Made by a program: the position numbers and the translations under genes
DNA from: Chryseobacterium jejuense
GTDB taxonomy: Bacteria; Bacteroidota; Bacteroidia; Flavobacteriales; Weeksellaceae
Assembly: GCF_017877355.1 (NCBI RefSeq)
Contig: NZ_JAGIPR010000012.1
Coordinates: forward strand, 1-64,000
Direction of reading: 5' to 3'
DNA: 64,000 bases
Notes under the pieces: model-generated
What the model saw: the letters and a program-made list of their open reading frames with translations, nothing else
The model's database searches: none
Told to the model about the DNA's origin: nothing
In this document: positions 1 to 9,576 of the stretch, one piece after another
Numbering within the stretch: position 1 is the stretch's first letter
Layout: every line of letters starts with the position of its first letter

Positions 1-1
1 C

Positions 2-676
2 TCCTTATATAGTTTTAGAAATCTTGATAAGTTAAAGCTATTTACTATAGCAGGAAATGATTTACAAAAATTAAAACTTCTCCATGCTGAAAGAGAGAAA
101 ACCTTAAAAGCATTACTACTCATAGAAGCTACAAATGAAAATAAAACCTTTATAAACAAAGATGTTTTACGCGAAGTTCTTATCATTAATAAAATTTTAG
201 TTCACGATATAAAAAAGGCCATCAAGAAAATTGAAAAAAGAATAAAAGAAATTATTCAGGCCAATAATGAACTCCACAAACAAGCTGAACTTATAAAATC
301 AGTTCCTGGAATTGGGGAACAGACATCCCTCTATTTTATCATTGCTACAAAGGGTTTTACAGCATTTAAAAACTGGAGAAAATTCGCTTGCTATTCTGGG
401 GGTGTTCCTTTTCAATACTCCTCGGGTTCAAGTATAAAAGGAAGAACAAAAGTGAATCATCTTGCAGATAAAAAAATGAAATCTTTACTACAAATGTGTG
501 CATTGACAGCTATTAAATATGACATTCAAATAAAAGAATACTATTACAAAAAGAAACAAGAAGGTAAAAATCCTATGCTTATTTTAAATAATATTACATG
601 CAAACTTATAAGCAGAGTATTCGCCGTAATAGAAAGACAAACTCCTTATATTAATACTTATAAATTTGCATCTTAA
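2..676 (+). CDS. IS110-family transposase, C-terminal part (5' end outside window)
   Basis: The frame is open from the first bases and ends at a TAA, so the N-terminal DEDD (RuvC-like) domain lies outside the window. What remains is a helical linker followed by the Transposase_20 domain: a 'SVPGIGEQTS' helix-hairpin-helix-like segment, then 'FACYSGGVPFQYSSGSS' and 'KMKSLLQMCALTA'. In this family the serine of the YSSG-type segment is the catalytic serine, and the enzyme recombines DNA under guidance of a bridge RNA from the non-coding end of the element. No frameshift or stop is visible in this part, so the element may be intact. It is transcribed toward the Rhs toxin locus and ends about 100 bp from the immunity gene. 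The family call is firm; activity is unknown. Confidence 0.88.
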   Translation, partial: SLYSFRNLDKLKLFTIAGNDLQKLKLLHAEREKTLKALLLIEATNENKTFINKDVLREVLIINKILVHDIKKAIKKIEKRIKEIIQANNELHKQAELIKSVPGIGEQTSLYFIIATKGFTAFKNWRKFACYSGGVPFQYSSGSSIKGRTKVNHLADKKMKSLLQMCALTAIKYDIQIKEYYYKKKQEGKNPMLILNNITCKLISRVFAVIERQTPYINTYKFAS

Positions 677-736
677 ATTTTAACAATTTTTATTTGCTTC
701 GTGTCATAGAATGCGTAGCGGTGTTTTTTTATTATC

Positions 737-763
737 TGCTACGAAGTTACAAACTTCGCAGAG
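737..763. repeat. Palindrome with 7-bp perfect arms, REP-like or terminator
   Basis: CGAAGTT and AACTTCG are separated by ACA, and the stem can extend through CTG/CAG with a small bulge. On the plus strand it is followed by a T run after about 10 bases, so it may end transposase transcription. Upstream segments (CTTCG near 697, CGTAGC near 712) can also pair with it, which suggests a structured end. It could be a REP-like target of the IS110 element. Function is inferred. Confidence 0.4.
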
Positions 764-772
764 CGGGTATTT

Positions 773-1075
773 TTATTCTCCATGGGTATATTTAACCACT
801 TCTTTAGTTTTTATATTTACTTCTGCATAAGCAACACCTCCTATTACCGGTGGTTTTGGAAAATTCCCATGCACAGTCCAAATACTATCATTCTTCCTTT
901 CTGCGACGAATGGTTTTTGTTTATTTATTACTGATGTTCCATAAACTTCTTTCCATTTTTTTTCAGCTACAGAAATTGCAATCTCTTTATCAGTAATATT
1001 CTTTTCACTTTTGTTAGATATTCTCTGTTCACAACAAGAAAGGGAAACTAGCAATATAAAAGTATAATATTTCAT
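773..1075 (-). CDS. NTF2-fold immunity-like lipoprotein of the Rhs toxin locus
   Basis: A 100-residue protein with a lipoprotein signal (hydrophobic stretch ending in LSC-C near residues 12-15). The rest matches the NTF2-fold immunity family (Imm-NTF2 type): an 'AEKKWKEVYG' helix, 'KQKPFVAE', 'WTVHGNFPK', 'GGVAYAEVN' and a C-terminal 'VVKYTHG'. Such proteins sit directly downstream of polymorphic toxin genes and neutralise the cognate toxin. Here it follows the Rhs gene by 10 bases on the same strand. The lipid anchor would place it in the periplasm or on a membrane, so protection would be outside the cytoplasm. The family call is good; the pairing with this toxin is inferred from position. 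Confidence 0.75.
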   Translation of the reverse strand: MKYYTFILLVSLSCCEQRISNKSEKNITDKEIAISVAEKKWKEVYGTSVINKQKPFVAERKNDSIWTVHGNFPKPPVIGGVAYAEVNIKTKEVVKYTHGE

Positions 1076-1085
1076 TTTAAATTAT

Positions 1086-4000
1086 TTATTGGTGACGTGG
1101 TAATTGTTTTCGGTCTATCAATGGTGTCTGTTCTCGATTTTGCCGCATAGCTTCTATTGACTTTAAACCGTCATCTAAAACAGGTTTGGGAAGATAATCA
1201 GAAGTAGGAACCAAATTAGGAAAAGGCTTAGGTTTAGCCCTATAATCTCCTAAAGAAGGCCTAGGGCTTTCTTTAGGATTAATTTTATTCTTTCTTTCTG
1301 GTGAAGTAGGATCGCTTGGCATATTTGTTCTTAATGTTTTTTCTGTATTAGAACTTAAATCATAATATTTTAATTGACCTCCAGGAGTTACAAGAAACGC
1401 ATCTAATCCAAGATTGTTTGCAACCCCTTTATCTCCGCCACCACTTGGATCTCCTGAAAAGTTTTCATCATCATATTCTTTATCTTCATTACCATGAGCA
1501 TGAATATAAGCGGAAGCAGCTACACCTTTTGGTAGTTTCATATTTAGGCCTTGCGGAATACCATGAGCTTCACCTGTTGTAGGATTATTATAAGCATAAT
1601 ATTTTTTGCCATCCGCATATTTAAAATAAATTAATGCTCCTATTTCACGTTTATCTAATATCGACTTTCCATTATATTGTTCTCCAAAATTTGCTGCTGC
1701 ATTCTCTCTTGTATTAAATAACACGTGGGGTTCTAAACCTTCTAATTCTCTCGCATCTACAACTCTGTTTCCACTAAATGCGTAGGTAGACCATGTAGGG
1801 TATTTCTCTGACAATGGATCAACATTGAAAAACCTTCCCAGTTCAGGTATACTATTTCGCCATTTAAAAGAACTCCAGCCTGTTTCCTTCTGCCTTTCCT
1901 GCCCTTGAAAACCATAAGTATAGCTTTGCAGTTGTGTAGGGTTATATCCGGCGTATTCCATTCCAAATGGATAATACCCTGTTTCCCGGTCTGTTACAGC
2001 TTCGTTATTGCTTCCACGATAATAGGCAAGCCTTATATTTCCGAGGTGATCTTGGTAGTTATAAATATACCTCTTTTTCTGGAAATCGTAATACCCTTCT
2101 GAAGTAGGGAAAAACTGCAACAATGATGCCCCACCCTCTACCTGCTCATATTGAAATCCATTTAGGTATTCAGTATTTTTGGTGAGTACCGAATTGATTT
2201 GCGGAATATAATAGGAATAAGTATACTTTAGCTTGATGCCGTCTGCCCTGTATAAAAAATTAAGTCTATTCTTACCGCCAAGCCCTACATTCGTAGGTAA
2301 ATTTAAAAAATTATATGAGATACCTGCAATACCCTTATCCAAATGATTAATCATATTTCCATTTGCATCGTAATCAATCATATTTCCTCCTGTTGGATAA
2401 CCTGATGGGTTGCTATTCTCATCGGTCACTTTTTTCAACTTGTTTCCATCATAGACCTGGTAATTAAGGTTATCTATCAGAATAGGTACATTTGCCAAAG
2501 GCTGGTATCTTTTCAGAGTTTGAATGTTCCCATTAAGGTCATAGGTCACCTTCTCTGAGTAGCTTTCATTTAAAGGTGCAGTGGAGAAAGGTTCAACATA
2601 AGACGCATCCAACAACCTGTTTAGCTTATCATATTTATAGGCATATCTTCTCAGGTAATTTCCGCTGGCAGACCGCCAGTCAAACTCAGCTATATTACCG
2701 CTATATTTTGCTAAGGCTCCATTACCCGGGGATTCATATTTTAGCTCATACGCAAACAGTTTTCCGTTCAGATTGGCAGGATCATTCATTTTGGCTATCC
2801 ACCCCCTAATATTGTAGTTATAATCTATCGACTGTAATGGTGTGCCAGTTGTATTTCCCGTTTTCTTATTTGTAAGCTGACCAATATCATTATAGGTATT
2901 TTCAGCAAGTAATTCCTCGGGTTCTGTATTAACCTGATGATAATGCTTTAATAGACGATTCTGACTATCGTAAATAAATCTTTCTTTAATTGTAACTTCT
3001 GTACTCCCTTGATTCTTGAGATGATAGGTATAACTTTCTTCCGGCTGGCCTGCAAAATCCAGCCTGGATTCTGTTTTGGTATAGCCTCCCAAATGGTTCC
3101 AACTTCTTTCACCAATTTTTCTTCCTTTGGTATCATAGTAAAAATAGATTTTCGTCCAGCTATCATCTTCAATGTTTTTCAAATAAGTGGCTGTAGGAAA
3201 AGTGAGTGTGTTTATTCCTCCATTTAAAGACCTTGAAGAAGTCATCACAAATTGGTCAAGAATCTTAGTAATTGTTGGTTCTTTCGAATCTCTAGGATAA
3301 GAATCGTAATAATTAACGGTCAAAACAGTACTTAAGTTTTGAAAAAAACTATTGGTGTAGTACACTAATTGACCATTTTTGGTAAATGCATCTGTAGTTG
3401 TTGCTTCATGTATAACCTGATCTCCAATCTGATTTTGCATATCCGATCTGCTTCCTCCAGAAAGAAGTCCGGTATAAACAACCCGGCCTAAACGATCATA
3501 TTTAGAAAGCAGCCATTGTCCGTTATTTTTAAGATTAACATCCTGGGAAAGTACAGGACGGTCAGCACCATCATACACCACAGACTCCCAGTCTCCTCTG
3601 CCAGGTAATCTCTTTTCTACTTGTCGCCCTCTTCCGTCGTAACGGTACTGATAACAAAGCGTTTCTAAAATATTCGGTGTTAGCTCGTTATTGTTTTGTT
3701 CAATCTGCTGTACTGCTTTTGGTGGAATAACAAATACCTGTTGTCCATACTCATTATAAACATAATAGGTATCCACATTTTGTGTACCGTCGGTACGTCG
3801 TATCAACAAAACCTGTCCGCGACTATTGGTAAATTGAATCACAGGCGTTCCATCTTCATCTATCACGACATTTTTATATAAAATTCCAGCATCATATAAA
3901 CCTACTGTAGGGAATGATGATACGGTATTATTAATCGCTCCGACTGTATTGGTTGTAGTATTTGTGATAAACTTCTTAACCTCCCCCGATGCATTTACCT

Positions 4001-4451
4001 CATATTTATATTGGGCTGTGTGCCCTGCACCCATCTTCCAGGCATCTCCGGGATGAGCTTGTTGCAACACTCTGTCCAAAGGAGAATTTTCAATTTCTTT
4101 TTCGGCAAAAGCGTTAGCAACGCCGTAGTAAGCATTTGCTGTATTCTCATTAACAATGCCCGTATGGATGGCGCCATTCTGCGAATTGGCAGGCACCGGA
4201 AGGATATCTTTTGTTTGCCTTCCATAACCATCATAGGTAATAGGAGTGACCAAATCTTTTCCGGTATTGGTCATTTTTACCCCTACAACTTGTTTTGGCC
4301 TTCCTAAACCATCAAAATAAGTAACGGTTTCTGCTCTCTTACTGCAATCACCACTTAGACAGGTTTTGGATTGTATATAATTTTCTGATGTACTCTGGGC
4401 ATAGGCTGCTGTAACTGTAAGCAGCAGACCTAATAATTTTATCTTTCTCAT
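1086..4451 (-). CDS. Exported DUF6443/Rhs-repeat polymorphic toxin with JAB-like C-terminal domain
   Basis: A 1121-residue protein with a signal peptide ending near AYAQ. It has an N-terminal DUF6443-type region ('TVTYFDGLGRP', 'TYDGYGRQ'), a long series of YD repeats ('YKYDKLNRL', 'YDLNGN'), and the Rhs-associated core near residues 820-905 ('YQDHLGNIRLAYY', 'YYPFGM', 'GRFFNVDPLSEKYP', 'ELEGLEP'). Past the core is a variable tip. Residues about 910-1035 carry 'IHAHG' (His984, His986) and 'FSGDPSGGGD', a JAMM/JAB-like metal-site pattern also seen in DUF4329 and JAB-like toxin domains, then a Pro/Lys/Arg-rich tail. In Rhs proteins the repeats form a shell that encloses the tip. It has no T9SS sorting domain of its own. 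The next upstream gene is 7 bases away, which indicates an operon. Confidence 0.85.
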   Translation of the reverse strand: MRKIKLLGLLLTVTAAYAQSTSENYIQSKTCLSGDCSKRAETVTYFDGLGRPKQVVGVKMTNTGKDLVTPITYDGYGRQTKDILPVPANSQNGAIHTGIVNENTANAYYGVANAFAEKEIENSPLDRVLQQAHPGDAWKMGAGHTAQYKYEVNASGEVKKFITNTTTNTVGAINNTVSSFPTVGLYDAGILYKNVVIDEDGTPVIQFTNSRGQVLLIRRTDGTQNVDTYYVYNEYGQQVFVIPPKAVQQIEQNNNELTPNILETLCYQYRYDGRGRQVEKRLPGRGDWESVVYDGADRPVLSQDVNLKNNGQWLLSKYDRLGRVVYTGLLSGGSRSDMQNQIGDQVIHEATTTDAFTKNGQLVYYTNSFFQNLSTVLTVNYYDSYPRDSKEPTITKILDQFVMTSSRSLNGGINTLTFPTATYLKNIEDDSWTKIYFYYDTKGRKIGERSWNHLGGYTKTESRLDFAGQPEESYTYHLKNQGSTEVTIKERFIYDSQNRLLKHYHQVNTEPEELLAENTYNDIGQLTNKKTGNTTGTPLQSIDYNYNIRGWIAKMNDPANLNGKLFAYELKYESPGNGALAKYSGNIAEFDWRSASGNYLRRYAYKYDKLNRLLDASYVEPFSTAPLNESYSEKVTYDLNGNIQTLKRYQPLANVPILIDNLNYQVYDGNKLKKVTDENSNPSGYPTGGNMIDYDANGNMINHLDKGIAGISYNFLNLPTNVGLGGKNRLNFLYRADGIKLKYTYSYYIPQINSVLTKNTEYLNGFQYEQVEGGASLLQFFPTSEGYYDFQKKRYIYNYQDHLGNIRLAYYRGSNNEAVTDRETGYYPFGMEYAGYNPTQLQSYTYGFQGQERQKETGWSSFKWRNSIPELGRFFNVDPLSEKYPTWSTYAFSGNRVVDARELEGLEPHVLFNTRENAAANFGEQYNGKSILDKREIGALIYFKYADGKKYYAYNNPTTGEAHGIPQGLNMKLPKGVAASAYIHAHGNEDKEYDDENFSGDPSGGGDKGVANNLGLDAFLVTPGGQLKYYDLSSNTEKTLRTNMPSDPTSPERKNKINPKESPRPSLGDYRAKPKPFPNLVPTSDYLPKPVLDDGLKSIEAMRQNREQTPLIDRKQLPRHQ

Positions 4452-4458
4452 AATGTGT

Positions 4459-7400
4459 TTACTGTTTATAGTTATACTTAAATTCTTTGACGGTCTTCAC
4501 AACATAATTACCGGCAGTATCCCGTTCTCTGACCTGAATCTCCTTTAACCGGTTGGCTGAATCGTAAATGTACTGTTCCCTGATACCAGAAGGCGGTGTT
4601 ATAGTAGTTACGCCAATTAATGGGTCATACGTATAAGTGGTGACCACCAATCCTGATTGATGAAAATTGTCTAAAGCTAAAAGGAGTGCGGCCTCTTTAG
4701 TAGGATCAGCGGCATCCTCATCAGATTTAGCGACAATATCTGCAATCTGATTATCTATTGATCCATATATTACCCCTACAATCTTAGCAATAGGTTTTGT
4801 TTTTTTGTAGCCCCAGATTATAGTAACCGGAGTACCATCTTTAGTGGTATATTTCACAATATTTCCATTCTCATCATATTTGTCAAAACTTACATCTTTG
4901 TAGGATTGTGAAACGTTCAAATTATCAAATGAATATTCTGATAATGGAAGCGCCAGATTTCCCGTCGCTGCATTGGGTAATGCAGTAGGATAAATGGTTT
5001 CTTCGCGGGAAGTTAATTTGGTAATATTTTCAACGGTTTCCTGCTCTCTTGTCTCCAAAGGAATTCCAACCATATTTTTACTTATCAATAACTGGTTGTT
5101 TTTCTCATGTGCATAATCATAGTTGATTTCCGTTGAAGACAGATCCGGAAGAATTGTTTTTTGTCCTGTGAGCTGGCTATGTTTAGGATTACTGTAGAAA
5201 TACTGTGTTTCCGTTTTCATGGCAGCTCCTTTCAGGTACTCTATTGTTTTCTGTGATTTTAAGTACTCAAAATGAGAGATGTTTTTATATTGTACTATAT
5301 CAAGATTATCCAATTGCTCATCAAATGTTACTACCTCTCCTGGCTGTCGTCCAAAACATCTGCCTTTATATTCCGTGGTCACATTATTGGCTCCAAAAGC
5401 ATGGCAATTTTTATAACCATCGGTAGTAATATAATAATGAGAATGGTTGGTTGAGCAGGTGGTAAATGGAATTGTTGTTATAACATCCTGGGCATTGCAG
5501 GTATAAGTAACATTCTTAGGATTTGGATTATCATAGTTTTTACGGATTGAAAAACCATCTACCTGATATTTCCTGTTCTGATCTTCTTCATAATTCATTT
5601 CAACAGTGCGTACCAGATTATTATTACCATCCAGATATCTTGTGAAAAGTTCCCGCCCATTATTCCAACCCAAATTTGACCACACAGAGTTCCTTATATT
5701 ATTTCCTATTAATACCTTACCAAAATCATCAGAGGCTGCGGAATATTTATGAATAATATTGGATTTCCCTTCTGTAATCTCCTGAACCGTTTTGTAAAAT
5801 ACATTTGGATGTGTAGCATACAATTGATTGATATTAGTGGAAGTTATCGTGTAATAAGGAAACTTCTCCACCCCAACAGGAACGCTGCCTCCCGTATGTG
5901 GATTATTGACATAGCAGGTTTTGTAATAATCAAGCTGTTCTTGAAATTCCGGTGTTCTTAAAACAACAGCTTCACTTGTCTGCTCATTCAGATCCCGATA
6001 AAGAAACTTCCTGGTAGTTGCAATCCCATTCTCTGTTGTATCTACAATCTTGGCTATCCGCAAGCCGCCAATAGGGACTTCCTTATCACCATACACAGCA
6101 TCTTTGAACGAATAAGTTGCCGATGCTATAGAGCGTACACAGAAATATAAAGTCTCCAGTCTCAGCGTCAGTGGTTCATCTTTGTTAACAAGCGCAAAAA
6201 AGGGGCCCGTATGAAGAGGCAGGGTTGCCGTATTTCCAATACTATAGAGCATTCCCGAATCAGTTTTATTATAAAGTTCAAGAAACTGACCATTTGATTT
6301 TTGTAACGTCATTTTAGCTCTATGATGATTACCAGCTTGAGCAGATCCCGGGCAATCGTTAGTATTAAAACCAGCGCCCCCACCTAAATGAATTTCCTCC
6401 GTTTTAATAGGTGTAAATGTTACTGAATTTTTTATATGTGCTTCACTGTCCTCAGTCGTCGTCGCCTTTATTTGAACCCCTTTTGTTTGTGCTGGTTCAA
6501 GCAGTACATTTTTGTCTATTCTCGTATGATTTTCATAGAAGAATTCTGTAAAACCTTTGGTTGGATAAACGATTTTTTTTAAGATCCCGATAGCTGTTTT
6601 GTCAGGAACGACACCTGTTCCTGCTCCTACATAAGAACTCCATGCGAGCACGTTGGGGATCTGCGGAACCAGATTCGTATTGCTATTGACCTCATTGTAA
6701 TATCCCCAGCTATCTCTGTTAAAGGCAAGCCGTGGAGGAAATTCATCCGGCTGATTGTATTCAAATCCATAGGTAGTATTTAACACATTATCTACTATAG
6801 AACTGAGAAATAATCTACTGTTTGCTGTTAAACTATAATTTAATGCAACGTTATTAATAATACTGTTGTTTACTTTTTTGGTCACTTTTTGCAGCCGTTT
6901 ATAATCCTCACTGCCTCCTGACTGCAGATAGTCAAAAATAATTTCTCCATAGGCAGGGTTATTACTATATATTCTTTTAATCTGTTTTCCATTGACAGTT
7001 TGGTTATGGCTGATTAGCGGACTTACAGTAGGATACATGATAAATGTCCCATTACCACAGGAAGAATACATAGGTCCACCATTAGGAGAAGTATAGGACA
7101 ATGTTTGAGACTGGCTTATAGTAGTGGTATAACCACCATCTGTATTTTCAATAAATACAATTTCGCCAGTGGATACATCCTCTATTTTTGTAAGATACCA
7201 AGCTGATGTAGAAATTGATATCAAAGAATGCCCAGCTCCGGCAGTTCGGTTTGAAGTAACCTCCTGATCGGTAAAATAGTACTTCATCCCGTCATCTGTG
7301 GTGATCGTAAAAGACGGGCCACCACTTCTCCCTTCAATAATAACATCTTTTTGAGAGTAAACCACAGGCATTCCTCTTCTATCAAAGACAAATTTAATCT

Positions 7401-7890
7401 GCATACCGCCAAAGCTTGCCATATACAGATCCTGTTCAGTATCTATATTATCATTTGCAGCATCCTGAAAGAATTGCATTACAGTAGGATGATTAGGTCC
7501 CAACGCATCTATATTGGTTGGAATTGTGACGTTGCTCACATAGTCCTCATCAGGAAGATCCCGAATAACTCGTGTAATAACTCCTCCTGAAATAAGATTC
7601 CAGCCCAGTCCTGTAGATCCATTCATATCATCTACTTTAATTCCGTTAGAAAAGTAGTTGAGCTTAATAGGAAGACTGATGTTTTTGGTTTGAAAACTTG
7701 TTAATGGAATATCCACGTTGGCATTCCCCGTAAACAAACTGACTGGGATATTTCCAAAGGCTCCTAATTTATAGGACTCTGAGGATGGAGGAATAATATT
7801 GGGAAGTGTAGATTGTTTACTTCCTGTAGTTTGTGCTACTGCTGTACCCAAGGATAAGCAGAAAAACAAACTGGTTATGTTCTTTTTCAT
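4459..7890 (-). CDS. Large exported SpvB/TcB-like protein with C-terminal YD repeats
   Basis: A 1143-residue protein with a signal peptide ending near AVAQ. The N-terminal 120 residues read 'GNIPVSLFTGNANVDIPL', 'LPIKLNYFSNGIKV' and 'GLGWNLISGG', which resembles the start of SpvB/TcB-type shell proteins. The middle is beta-rich with a Cys-containing insert and no recognised catalytic motif. The last 150 residues contain YD-like repeats ('FDKYDENGNIV', 'YIYDSANRLKEI'). It sits between the T9SS cargo gene (12 bases away) and the Rhs toxin gene (7 bases away), so the three are probably co-transcribed. I infer a shell or carrier role for the toxin. The family is common in Flavobacteriia but I know of no settled function. 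Confidence 0.7.
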   Translation of the reverse strand: MKKNITSLFFCLSLGTAVAQTTGSKQSTLPNIIPPSSESYKLGAFGNIPVSLFTGNANVDIPLTSFQTKNISLPIKLNYFSNGIKVDDMNGSTGLGWNLISGGVITRVIRDLPDEDYVSNVTIPTNIDALGPNHPTVMQFFQDAANDNIDTEQDLYMASFGGMQIKFVFDRRGMPVVYSQKDVIIEGRSGGPSFTITTDDGMKYYFTDQEVTSNRTAGAGHSLISISTSAWYLTKIEDVSTGEIVFIENTDGGYTTTISQSQTLSYTSPNGGPMYSSCGNGTFIMYPTVSPLISHNQTVNGKQIKRIYSNNPAYGEIIFDYLQSGGSEDYKRLQKVTKKVNNSIINNVALNYSLTANSRLFLSSIVDNVLNTTYGFEYNQPDEFPPRLAFNRDSWGYYNEVNSNTNLVPQIPNVLAWSSYVGAGTGVVPDKTAIGILKKIVYPTKGFTEFFYENHTRIDKNVLLEPAQTKGVQIKATTTEDSEAHIKNSVTFTPIKTEEIHLGGGAGFNTNDCPGSAQAGNHHRAKMTLQKSNGQFLELYNKTDSGMLYSIGNTATLPLHTGPFFALVNKDEPLTLRLETLYFCVRSIASATYSFKDAVYGDKEVPIGGLRIAKIVDTTENGIATTRKFLYRDLNEQTSEAVVLRTPEFQEQLDYYKTCYVNNPHTGGSVPVGVEKFPYYTITSTNINQLYATHPNVFYKTVQEITEGKSNIIHKYSAASDDFGKVLIGNNIRNSVWSNLGWNNGRELFTRYLDGNNNLVRTVEMNYEEDQNRKYQVDGFSIRKNYDNPNPKNVTYTCNAQDVITTIPFTTCSTNHSHYYITTDGYKNCHAFGANNVTTEYKGRCFGRQPGEVVTFDEQLDNLDIVQYKNISHFEYLKSQKTIEYLKGAAMKTETQYFYSNPKHSQLTGQKTILPDLSSTEINYDYAHEKNNQLLISKNMVGIPLETREQETVENITKLTSREETIYPTALPNAATGNLALPLSEYSFDNLNVSQSYKDVSFDKYDENGNIVKYTTKDGTPVTIIWGYKKTKPIAKIVGVIYGSIDNQIADIVAKSDEDAADPTKEAALLLALDNFHQSGLVVTTYTYDPLIGVTTITPPSGIREQYIYDSANRLKEIQVRERDTAGNYVVKTVKEFKYNYKQ

Positions 7891-7902
7891 GATTAATGTT
7901 TT

Positions 7903-9531
7903 TTATTTCTTAATCAGCTTTGCATTCGCTGTTTTATTATTATCTGTTTTTATAGTCACTAAATAAGCTCCTTGTATCAAAGCCTGGGTATTCATCTTAG
8001 TCACTCTATTCTTGGTTTTGAAGTTCTGAAGCTGTCTTCCGCTCATATCATACAGCATAATATCTGCTTCTTTGAAATCAAAACCGATTTCTACATATGC
8101 ATAGTCTGATACCGGATTTGGATAGATCTTGATATCGTATTTTGCTATCAGATCACTCACCTGTTTATCACCCAGCTTTACAATCTTCCAGTTTTCTTTT
8201 CCTAGTTCCTTCGCACTCGTTCCAGCAAGGATTATGGAGCCATCGCGGTTCAGTTTCAAGTCTGAAAGTCGCTCTTCTTTTTGTCTGGATTCTCCTGCCA
8301 CATGTTTTCGCCATTGTTCATTTCCGTTGCCATCCAGATACAGCATCCAGAAGGTTTCATCGTCTTTTTCTATTCTCCCTTCGGCTTGGGTATAACCGCC
8401 TAACAGAATTCCTTTTGAAGATTTGTCATCTGCCGAATGAATAACGCTCATTCCCATCAGGATATCGCGGTTTTTGAAATTGTAGGACTTTTGCCATTGC
8501 TCATCGCCTCTTTCGTTTAAAGCAATCAGCCAAAGGTCTGTACCTTCTTCAATGCCTACCGTTTTGTTTCCGGATCTTTCGGAGCGGGATTCTCCACCGA
8601 TGATATAACCGTTTGCCGTTAAAGCCAATGTTCTGATATGGTCGTCTCCTTTACCCCCAAAGTTCTTTTCCCATTCTACTTTTCCGTTTTTGTCCAGTTT
8701 GATAATCCAATAGTCGCCTTCACCGAAGTTGCTGCTTTGTTTTGAGGTAGCAGATATCAGGTTATAGGTAGCAGTACTTCCAGTCGAAGATTTACTTTCA
8801 GGAGTTCTAGCCCCGGATCCTAAATCACCAACTTCGGAACTTCTGGAATAAATTCCCAATAAAGCTCCGCCGTCTTTTGTTGGAATCATTTTTTCAACTT
8901 CGTCCAAGCCTTTTCCACCTAAGACCAATTGGGACAGTTCCTTTCCGTCTTTGTCCAGTCTGGTGATCCACACATCTTTAGAACCATAGCCTTGGGATGT
9001 GTTTTGTACATTTCCGGCTACAAAAAAGCCCAAGTCTGTACTTTGAATGACTGCTTTGGCCTCTTCATCAGAAAAAGTTCCCAAGGTTTTCTGCCATAAT
9101 TCATCTCCGAATTCATTAATTCTGATGAGCCAGATATCTGATCCGCCTTTCGAATCCTCTCTCTTATCCAGCCCTTTTCCGGAATATGACGTTCCTGCTA
9201 CAAGAAAACCACCGTCCTGAGTGGTTACTGTTGCCGATAAATAATCATGGTTATTTCCTGAGAAATACTTCTCCCAGGCTTCTTCTCCCTGCTGATTCAA
9301 TTTAACTAAATGGAAATCGTAGCCGTTGTTTTGTCTGCTTCCAGCCTCCGTCTTCCCGCTTCCTGACTGGATAGAGCTTCCTGTAATGAGATACTGCTGA
9401 TCTATAGTTGTAGTCACCTGGCTTAGAAAATCTTGAGTAGAGGATTTGATGTCTTTTTGCCAGAGAACTTCCTGGGCAGATAGCCCCAGAATGGTGCATA
9501 CAGTACATGCACTGAGATAAATCTTTTTCAT
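7903..9531 (-). CDS. T9SS type A sorting-domain protein with propeller-like repeats
   Basis: A 542-residue secreted protein. After the signal peptide there are about seven repeats built on 'GGFLVAGTS...G.D.WLI(K/R)L...G...W.K..GG', a propeller-like pattern found in many Bacteroidota surface proteins. The C-terminal ~75 residues are a classic type A T9SS sorting domain: 'IYPNPVSDYAYVE', 'LYDMSGRQLQ', 'GAYLVTIKT', ending in KLIKK. It should cross the outer membrane through T9SS and be released or attached after CTD cleavage. It is the first gene of the toxin unit, and only it carries a T9SS signal. I infer that it may help expose or dock the two large YD proteins. Confidence 0.85.
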   Translation of the reverse strand: MKKIYLSACTVCTILGLSAQEVLWQKDIKSSTQDFLSQVTTTIDQQYLITGSSIQSGSGKTEAGSRQNNGYDFHLVKLNQQGEEAWEKYFSGNNHDYLSATVTTQDGGFLVAGTSYSGKGLDKREDSKGGSDIWLIRINEFGDELWQKTLGTFSDEEAKAVIQSTDLGFFVAGNVQNTSQGYGSKDVWITRLDKDGKELSQLVLGGKGLDEVEKMIPTKDGGALLGIYSRSSEVGDLGSGARTPESKSSTGSTATYNLISATSKQSSNFGEGDYWIIKLDKNGKVEWEKNFGGKGDDHIRTLALTANGYIIGGESRSERSGNKTVGIEEGTDLWLIALNERGDEQWQKSYNFKNRDILMGMSVIHSADDKSSKGILLGGYTQAEGRIEKDDETFWMLYLDGNGNEQWRKHVAGESRQKEERLSDLKLNRDGSIILAGTSAKELGKENWKIVKLGDKQVSDLIAKYDIKIYPNPVSDYAYVEIGFDFKEADIMLYDMSGRQLQNFKTKNRVTKMNTQALIQGAYLVTIKTDNNKTANAKLIKK

Positions 9532-9576
9532 TCCCGTGTTATTTTTGAGTTTAATAATTAGTTTTTCAAATTTTCA

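Larger units (their letters stand above)
1..770 (+). mobile_element. Right-hand part of an IS110-family insertion sequence
   Basis: The transposase part runs in from the left edge. Only about 95 bases of non-coding DNA separate its stop from the next gene, too little for a bridge RNA plus a long right end. The guide RNA is therefore more likely in the left end, outside the window, as in the IS110 subgroup. The exact right boundary is not visible; the end given is the last base before sequence belonging to the next gene. Confidence 0.5.
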
